DNA of 13,455 nucleotides from Candidatus Omnitrophota bacterium (GTDB lineage: Bacteria; Omnitrophota; Gorgyraeia; Aquiviventales; Aquiviventaceae), in NCBI GenBank assembly GCA_016206725.1, contig JACQRA010000039.1, forward strand, positions 1 to 13,455, given 5' to 3'. Both the position numbers and the translations under genes were made by a program. Positions 12,301-13,455 of the stretch are shown here, in pieces. The notes beneath the pieces are model-generated. The model worked only from the letters and a program-made list of their open reading frames with translations. It ran no database searches and had not been told where the DNA came from. The number at the start of each line of letters is the position of its first letter. Position 1 is the first letter of the stretch.

Positions 12301-13455
12301 CTCGCGAAAGGCTTGCGCATCCTGCGGTGTGGGTCGAGGACGAGCCGCGGCCATGCGCTCCACGTCTCGAAGCAGCTCCGCGGCGGCTCGCAGGCGTCCG
12401 GTTGAGGTGGTCGGCTGAGTGGCGCGTCGTTGCGCCTCCTCGCGCTCCAGCCGGTTGATCACGTCATCCAGACGATTCATCGGCTCGCCGGCGCCCTCGA
12501 GGTCGTGCACCGCGCCCCGCAGATCATCGGCGGTTTGCCGCAGAAGGGCGTTGGTTTGCCGGCCATCGAGACGAGTCCCCGGCGTGGCGGCCGGCGGTGT
12601 CGGCAGATGCGCTTTCAATTTCGCGAGCACCTCACGCGCCTGCGCGATGGCCGCGGGCGGTCCGCTCACCACCTGTAAGAGTTGTTCATCATCTCTCACC
12701 ACACCACTAATGGCTTCAATTTCATCCGGCGTAAGCGCTCTGCGCTGAAGGCGTGCCGCCACAGTTTCCTCCCACGCCGTCAGCGATCTAATCGTAATCC
12801 GCAACCTCGGATCAACCCGCGTCTCAGCCGTTGGGGACACAAACATTTCGCTCTCTTGGGGGGCATTTGTTTGTGTCCCCGATTTCTCAGCCGTGTTCGT
12901 CCCGGTGACCGTGAGATTGGTGCTCGATGGGGCTGGGAGGCTCCATGCCAGCGTATTGGTGTGAGTCCCTCGTGCGCTGAGGGCGGCACCACGCAGGTCG
13001 CGCAGGGCTCTCGCTTCTTCGCCGGTGGCGCGACGAATCGTCAGATTGCTCATGGACATCGAGACACCGCCTGGCGGCGCGCCGGTCGCTGGCGCGGTGG
13101 TATTCAGGTCCGCGGCTAAGGTGGTCATGAGCGCTCCGGTAGCCGCCAGCGATTCCCACCAGTACCCTCCCGATCCATGCACCGTCACTGTCTCTTGAGG
13201 GGACACAAACATTTTGCCATTTTCAGGCAGATTTGTTTGTGTCCCCGATTGTTCTCGCTCTTTGGTGTCTGACACCGAACTCGTTGTCGGTGTAATCGGC
13301 GCCTTCACCGTTGTTTTCGCAGGCAGGGATGCTTCGATCTGCGCCACACGCCGGCTGATCTGTTGCGAAAGCAGGCTGGCCTGCGCGGCTTGCGTGCGCA
13401 ACGCCGCGAGCTGTGTTTCTAAGCGAACCGCGCGTTGTTTCGCGGACTCCAGCTC
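1..13455 (-). CDS. Internal fragment of a giant multidomain membrane-anchored protein (at least 4,485 residues)
   Basis: Every codon of this frame was read and none is a stop; neither an initiating end nor a terminator is visible, so both ends lie outside the window, although a start inside cannot be strictly excluded. The translation looks like real protein throughout: heptad-type coiled coils, Pro-rich hinges, a glycoside hydrolase with its catalytic motifs, a Rhs-like YD motif and one transmembrane helix. There are no cysteines. Topology inferred from the basic flank of the helix places the roughly 4,336 residues before it outside the cytoplasm. Third codon positions are mostly G or C. Three 48-bp palindromes interrupt linkers without breaking frame. 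The overall function is not known; a role in contact with, or digestion of, extracellular or prey-cell polysaccharide is an inference from the hydrolase and the anchor. Giant proteins of this style are known from Omnitrophota. Confidence 0.95.
385..447 (-). other. Transmembrane helix (residues 4337-4357)
   Basis: A run of 21 residues starting WLMGGAVGWLALL and ending TIATVWLS has no charged residue and two or more turns of Leu, Ile, Val, Ala and Gly, with Trp at both ends as at membrane interfaces. It is followed at once by RWAWRRYQRLR, a strongly basic flank. By the positive-inside rule the C-terminal side is cytoplasmic and everything before it is external. It is the only convincing membrane helix in the window. 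Confidence 0.8.
448..1740 (-). other. Mainly helical segment leading to the membrane anchor (residues 3906-4336)
   Basis: Helical stretches dominate: LIGELIEARRFDEAGQFLQF, AHLAVAEQALALADVLPAGA, RAYRLLQAVEAVLKEADGDD, WSKKLAPAFATWPGRIEAWF. Several Trp/Tyr clusters occur (LRWWYYVDEF, NDWLWGLEAM). A Ser/Pro/Ala/Gly-rich linker (APAPSSPSPRGAATDPDAVS) precedes the membrane helix. Some helix pairs have a TPR-like feel, but no TPR consensus is met. Located outside the membrane by topology inference. Confidence 0.45.
1741..3036 (-). other. Beta-rich region of unknown function (residues 3474-3905)
   Basis: Many short strands with Gly/Asp/Asn turns: KIVIPLPAQGKIGVVENDLA, RTLLHIFKGTLNGEPAYTAV, APWEVRVNGQPFASVFARPL, QVWRYYFQVSNRLQDHLGST, RPVAVTRATVSADGRAVWNV, then LTATVTHQAYTSDFSDVVDF and NRFRVSVGQRIL. 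The spacing resembles a continuation of the Rhs-like sheet or a chain of beta-sandwich (LamG-like) domains. No diagnostic motif lets me choose. Confidence 0.4.
3037..3600 (-). other. Rhs/YD-repeat-like beta region (residues 3286-3473)
   Basis: One near-canonical YD repeat, TYDASGRLLEQING (3393-3406), matches the Rhs consensus (YD, two residues, GRL, later G). It is preceded by LETYDVTPQRDAQGKVVRVT and followed by TYREDQPHLRAETRWYYG and RYTYDRDNPSIATVETQDGR, which keep the strand periodicity and Tyr-Asp pairs of diverged repeats. YD repeats build a beta shell in Rhs and teneurin proteins and often bind carbohydrate. Only a few repeats are visible and there is no Rhs core-associated toxin boundary, so this is a small YD-like sheet and not an Rhs toxin. 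Confidence 0.5.
3601..3885 (-). other. Helical then Pro/Gln-rich linker (residues 3191-3285)
   Basis: A charged helix (HYTQTRDAFTQEMRRLSERA) after the hydrolase passes into a Pro/Gln/Ala-rich linker (TPIGGQAQPSQVAPAQPTAR). No domain is seen. It connects the enzyme to the Rhs-like region. Confidence 0.55.
3886..4980 (-). other. Clan GH-A glycoside hydrolase domain, GH17-like (residues 2826-3190)
   Basis: This is a TIM-barrel carbohydrate hydrolase whose hallmarks appear in order: an early strand AGVNSIKLYLP (2890-2900), the acid/base motif GIQIGNENAYY with Glu2983 in Asn-Glu, the strand-6 NLYPGGP motif (Asn3063), the nucleophile motif VIVSEFGKSSTG with Glu3104, and a strand-8 motif ELLPEPWK (3153-3160) followed by SGLALIERRDGAFRFKP. 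The two glutamates are 121 residues apart, normal for clan GH-A. The nucleophile motif recalls the VSE-x-G signature of GH17 beta-1,3-glucanases but lacks its Trp-Pro, and the EPWK end also resembles bacterial GH17-type enzymes. GH2 or GH5 relatives are alternatives. It is probably active on an extracellular glucan or similar polysaccharide; the substrate is an inference. Confidence 0.65.
4981..5247 (-). other. Coiled coil followed by Pro-rich linker (residues 2737-2825)
   Basis: A short charged coiled coil (ELERLQQQRADFEREFERQR) leads into a Pro/Ala/Asp-rich linker (SSAPPEPPGSAGTPPPLAPV) and then the start of the glycoside hydrolase. Such linkers commonly isolate a catalytic domain from neighbouring structure. 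Confidence 0.65.
5413..5496 (-). repeat. LPRDEQG module, copy 2
   Basis: The segment DQDLEKVL...LPRDEQGRKAEMEL aligns with the copy about 0.94 kb away at 6349-6429. The DNA shares an exact 19-base match (5433-5451 here, 6369-6387 there), covering the Pro-Arg-Asp-Glu-Gln-Gly core. Confidence 0.55.
6239..6286 (-). repeat. REP/MITE-like palindromic element, copy 1 (in frame, residues 2390-2406)
   Basis: A 48-bp inverted repeat. The left 16 bases (ggggacacaaacattt) and right 16 bases (atttgtttgtgtcccc) pair over 13 outer bases. The centre is a variable 16 bases with a short gcc/ggc stem. The right end is followed by gatt, as in the other two copies. It is translated in frame as SGTQTN-ARQQGK-MFVSP. 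It lies between the LPRDEQG module and the next extended segment, in what looks like a linker. Confidence 0.85.
6349..6429 (-). repeat. LPRDEQG module, copy 1
   Basis: The segment EQYLPKVL...LPRDEQGQVISVKL aligns with the copy at 5413-5496. Shared positions include Lys-Val-Leu, and Leu-Pro-Arg-Asp-Glu-Gln-Gly at the same relative spacing (allowing one residue), so this is a duplication and not a lone heptapeptide coincidence. Confidence 0.55.
6430..7140 (-). other. Amphipathic beta-strand array resembling an outer-membrane barrel (residues 2106-2342)
   Basis: Successive stretches alternate apolar and polar residues and are joined by Gly/Asp/Asn-rich turns: RYAGFVDVDATHSGDLTYAQ, RFDLEVGGVYYQDG, GDILVGIPVGHDHKLKVGVG, NVILGAETGSGWGLGVTTDA. 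This is the pattern of porin-type or autotransporter-type outer-membrane strands, with Gly and aromatic residues frequent. It is also compatible with a soluble beta-prism or beta-helix. If it is a true barrel inside a giant chain, it could anchor the chain in an outer membrane; that is an inference. Confidence 0.4.
7141..7620 (-). other. Mixed alpha/beta segment of unknown function (residues 1946-2105)
   Basis: After a Pro/Ala-rich hinge (SPANAPSPQIAAAA) comes a compact-looking segment with GEVFFANLERSLDLIADG, VDFSTVLESS, GQKVDVHIVASQAMKG and DKVDDNRLWLFDAGGVDALK. The pattern suggests alternating strands and helices joining the rod to the barrel-like region. No family or active-site motif is recognised. 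Confidence 0.4.
7621..9780 (-). other. Long coiled-coil rod (residues 1226-1945)
   Basis: About 720 residues almost entirely of helix-forming Ala, Glu, Gln, Lys, Arg and Leu with heptad-like Leu/Val/Ile spacing (for example VQRALDKAKTSERSANDALA and LEADIATAVARQQTLEVRRD). Helices are interrupted at PxD turns (KPND, NPAD, NPSD, NPLD at prolines 1432, 1629, 1712 and 1774), suggesting successive antiparallel hairpins or a segmented rod. SMC or myosin-like similarity would be compositional only: no ATPase motif (Walker A, Walker B or signature) is present. Its role is probably a spacer that carries the hydrolase away from the distal part, or a fibre. Confidence 0.75.
9781..10380 (-). other. Beta-sandwich-like domain, unrecognised (residues 1026-1225)
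   Basis: Alternating polar and apolar strands separated by Gly, Asn or Asp turns: IVDGIKMTIGDRDSS, SGKTYIARTAVAGKESVGLT, LTTDLEISFGNDRKFTIKAG, GTWVTWSAPYAAELSDGT. The pattern fits one or two immunoglobulin-like or carbohydrate-binding-like sandwiches. It ends in a charged helical lead-in to the long rod. The fold assignment is an inference from strand pattern only. Confidence 0.4.
10381..11340 (-). other. Aromatic-rich beta domain, unrecognised (residues 706-1025)
   Basis: About 320 residues rich in Trp and Tyr with many short predicted strands: NVWLPWRYGDRIPIIGN, SPYDYWIIRQGTSQLIAKY, EYGFEFDLITHELVGYTG, and the dense aromatic stretch KYQYWFKYRETYAGKQYYGW. The composition resembles ligand-binding or carbohydrate-binding beta folds, but no signature is diagnostic. 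It sits between a helical stalk and a second beta domain. Confidence 0.45.
11341..11712 (-). other. Mixed small-residue segment of unknown function (residues 582-705)
   Basis: A transition segment between coiled coil and beta-rich domains. It has a short extended part (SALTLMVTPEATATSFFDIG) followed by a Gly/Ala-rich, mildly hydrophobic part (ISMAIAEGTIESGAMAALPY), which is not long or apolar enough for a convincing membrane helix. No family is recognised. Confidence 0.4.
11713..12780 (-). other. Helical region with Pro-rich hinges ending in a strong coiled coil (residues 226-581)
   Basis: Helical stretches rich in Leu, Ala, Arg and Glu (for example LDDVINRLEREEAQRRA and RLRAAAELLRDVERMAAA) are separated by proline-rich hinges (PTPPAATPG; SPTAAGSAPPPPRLQ). 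The last 80 or so residues are strongly coiled-coil: ELDEQIARLERIVKAVKERE, then a long Gln/Glu/Lys/Arg run. This resembles a stalk of helical bundles joined by hinges. No catalytic motif is seen. Confidence 0.6.
12822..12831. repeat. Target-site duplication, left copy, flanking palindromic copy 2
   Basis: The 10 bases tctcagccgt are repeated exactly at 12885-12894 on the other side of the element. Between the two copies lie one base (t), the 48-bp palindrome and the conserved gatt. At protein level this appears as a repeated Thr-Ala-Glu. Confidence 0.7.
12833..12880 (-). repeat. REP/MITE-like palindromic element, copy 2 (in frame, residues 192-208)
   Basis: Same 16-base ends as copies 1 and 3, same orientation and codon phase, and a different 16-base centre. 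Translated as SGTQTN-APQESE-MFVSP. This copy alone is flanked by a perfect 10-bp direct repeat, so it looks like the most recent insertion. The insertion plus duplicated target amounts to 63 bp, exactly 21 codons. Confidence 0.88.
12885..12894. repeat. Target-site duplication, right copy, flanking palindromic copy 2
   Basis: Exact match to the 10 bases at 12822-12831. Removing the element and one repeat restores an uninterrupted frame reading TNTAETRVDP, a plausible ancestral sequence. Confidence 0.7.
13199..13246 (-). repeat. REP/MITE-like palindromic element, copy 3 (in frame, residues 70-86)
   Basis: The 16-base ends are identical to those of the other copies. The centre differs and forms its own tgcc/ggca stem. 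Translated as SGTQTN-LPENGK-MFVSP. It lies about 320 bp from copy 2 in the same Thr/Ser-rich linker. No clear target duplication remains around it. Confidence 0.85.
13321..13455 (-). other. Coiled-coil segment (residues 1-45)
   Basis: The first visible residues run ELESAKQRAVRLETQLAALR and continue into QISRRVAQIEASLP, with Leu, Ala and Val at heptad-like spacing among Gln, Arg and Glu. This is a short helical coiled coil entered from outside the window, so its true length is unknown. It ends at a proline and passes into a Thr/Ser-rich linker. Confidence 0.65.

Larger units (their letters stand above)
12781..13320 (-). other. Thr/Ser/Pro-rich linker and small beta segments carrying two palindromic insertions (residues 46-225)
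   Basis: Low-complexity stretches such as AKTTVKAPITPTTSSVSDTK and NTTAPATGAPPGGVSMSMSN alternate with short extended pieces (ETVTVHGSGGYWW, TNTLAWSLPAPSSTNLTVTG). The composition suggests flexible or beta-structured linker, not a compact enzyme. Two of the three palindromic elements lie here, which fits a region that tolerates insertions. No known domain is recognised. Confidence 0.6.

Noticed and set aside
9583..12405. A 940-codon open frame on the plus strand
   Set aside because: It is exactly antisense and codon-aligned to the giant gene. It stays open because TTA, CTA and TCA codons are rare in this GC-rich gene. Its translation is Arg/Leu/His-rich without domain character.
1..13455. 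tRNA, rRNA, CRISPR array, riboswitch, promoter or ribosome-binding site
   Set aside because: The window has no intergenic space. I saw no cloverleaf, no regularly spaced repeats and no gene start that would justify such calls.

Overview
The whole 13,455-base window is one uninterrupted minus-strand reading frame. I translated all 4,485 codons (triplets beginning at positions 1, 4, 7... read from 13455 down to 1) and found no stop codon, no frameshift and no gene boundary. The frame is open at both edges, so the window is an internal slice of a giant gene. Residue numbers in this annotation count from the codon at 13453-13455 as residue 1.

Layout from the protein's N-terminal side (high coordinates) to its C-terminal side (low coordinates): a coiled coil (13455-13321); a Thr/Ser/Pro-rich linker with two palindromic insertions (13320-12781); a helical and coiled-coil stretch with Pro-rich hinges (12780-11713); a small mixed segment; two beta-rich domains I do not recognise (11340-9781); a coiled-coil rod of about 720 residues (9780-7621); a mixed domain; a stretch resembling outer-membrane beta-barrel strands (7140-6430); a region with an internal duplication and a third palindromic insertion (6429-5248); a coiled coil plus Pro-rich linker; a clan GH-A (GH17-like) glycoside hydrolase with both catalytic glutamates in place (4980-3886); a linker; a Rhs/YD-like beta region (3600-3037); an unrecognised beta-rich region; a helical segment; one transmembrane helix (447-385); and a basic, probably cytoplasmic, tail running off the window.

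The picture is a membrane-anchored surface or periplasmic giant protein: thousands of residues outside the cell membrane, including a carbohydrate-cleaving domain, followed by an anchor helix and a cytoplasmic part. The translated 4,485 residues contain no cysteine at all, which suits an exported protein. The gene is GC-rich at third codon positions. Giant membrane-associated proteins with carbohydrate-active domains are best known from the phylum Omnitrophota, so that is my leading guess for the source. Nothing in the window proves it, and other bacteria with giant ORFs remain possible.

The most unusual signal is a family of three 48-bp palindromic elements with identical 16-bp ends, all in the same orientation and codon phase. 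Each encodes the same peptide framework (SGTQTN-six variable-MFVSP). One copy is flanked by a perfect 10-bp direct repeat, as expected of a target-site duplication. They look like REP/MITE-type mobile palindromes inserted in frame into linkers of the giant protein, comparable in concept to Rickettsia palindromic elements.
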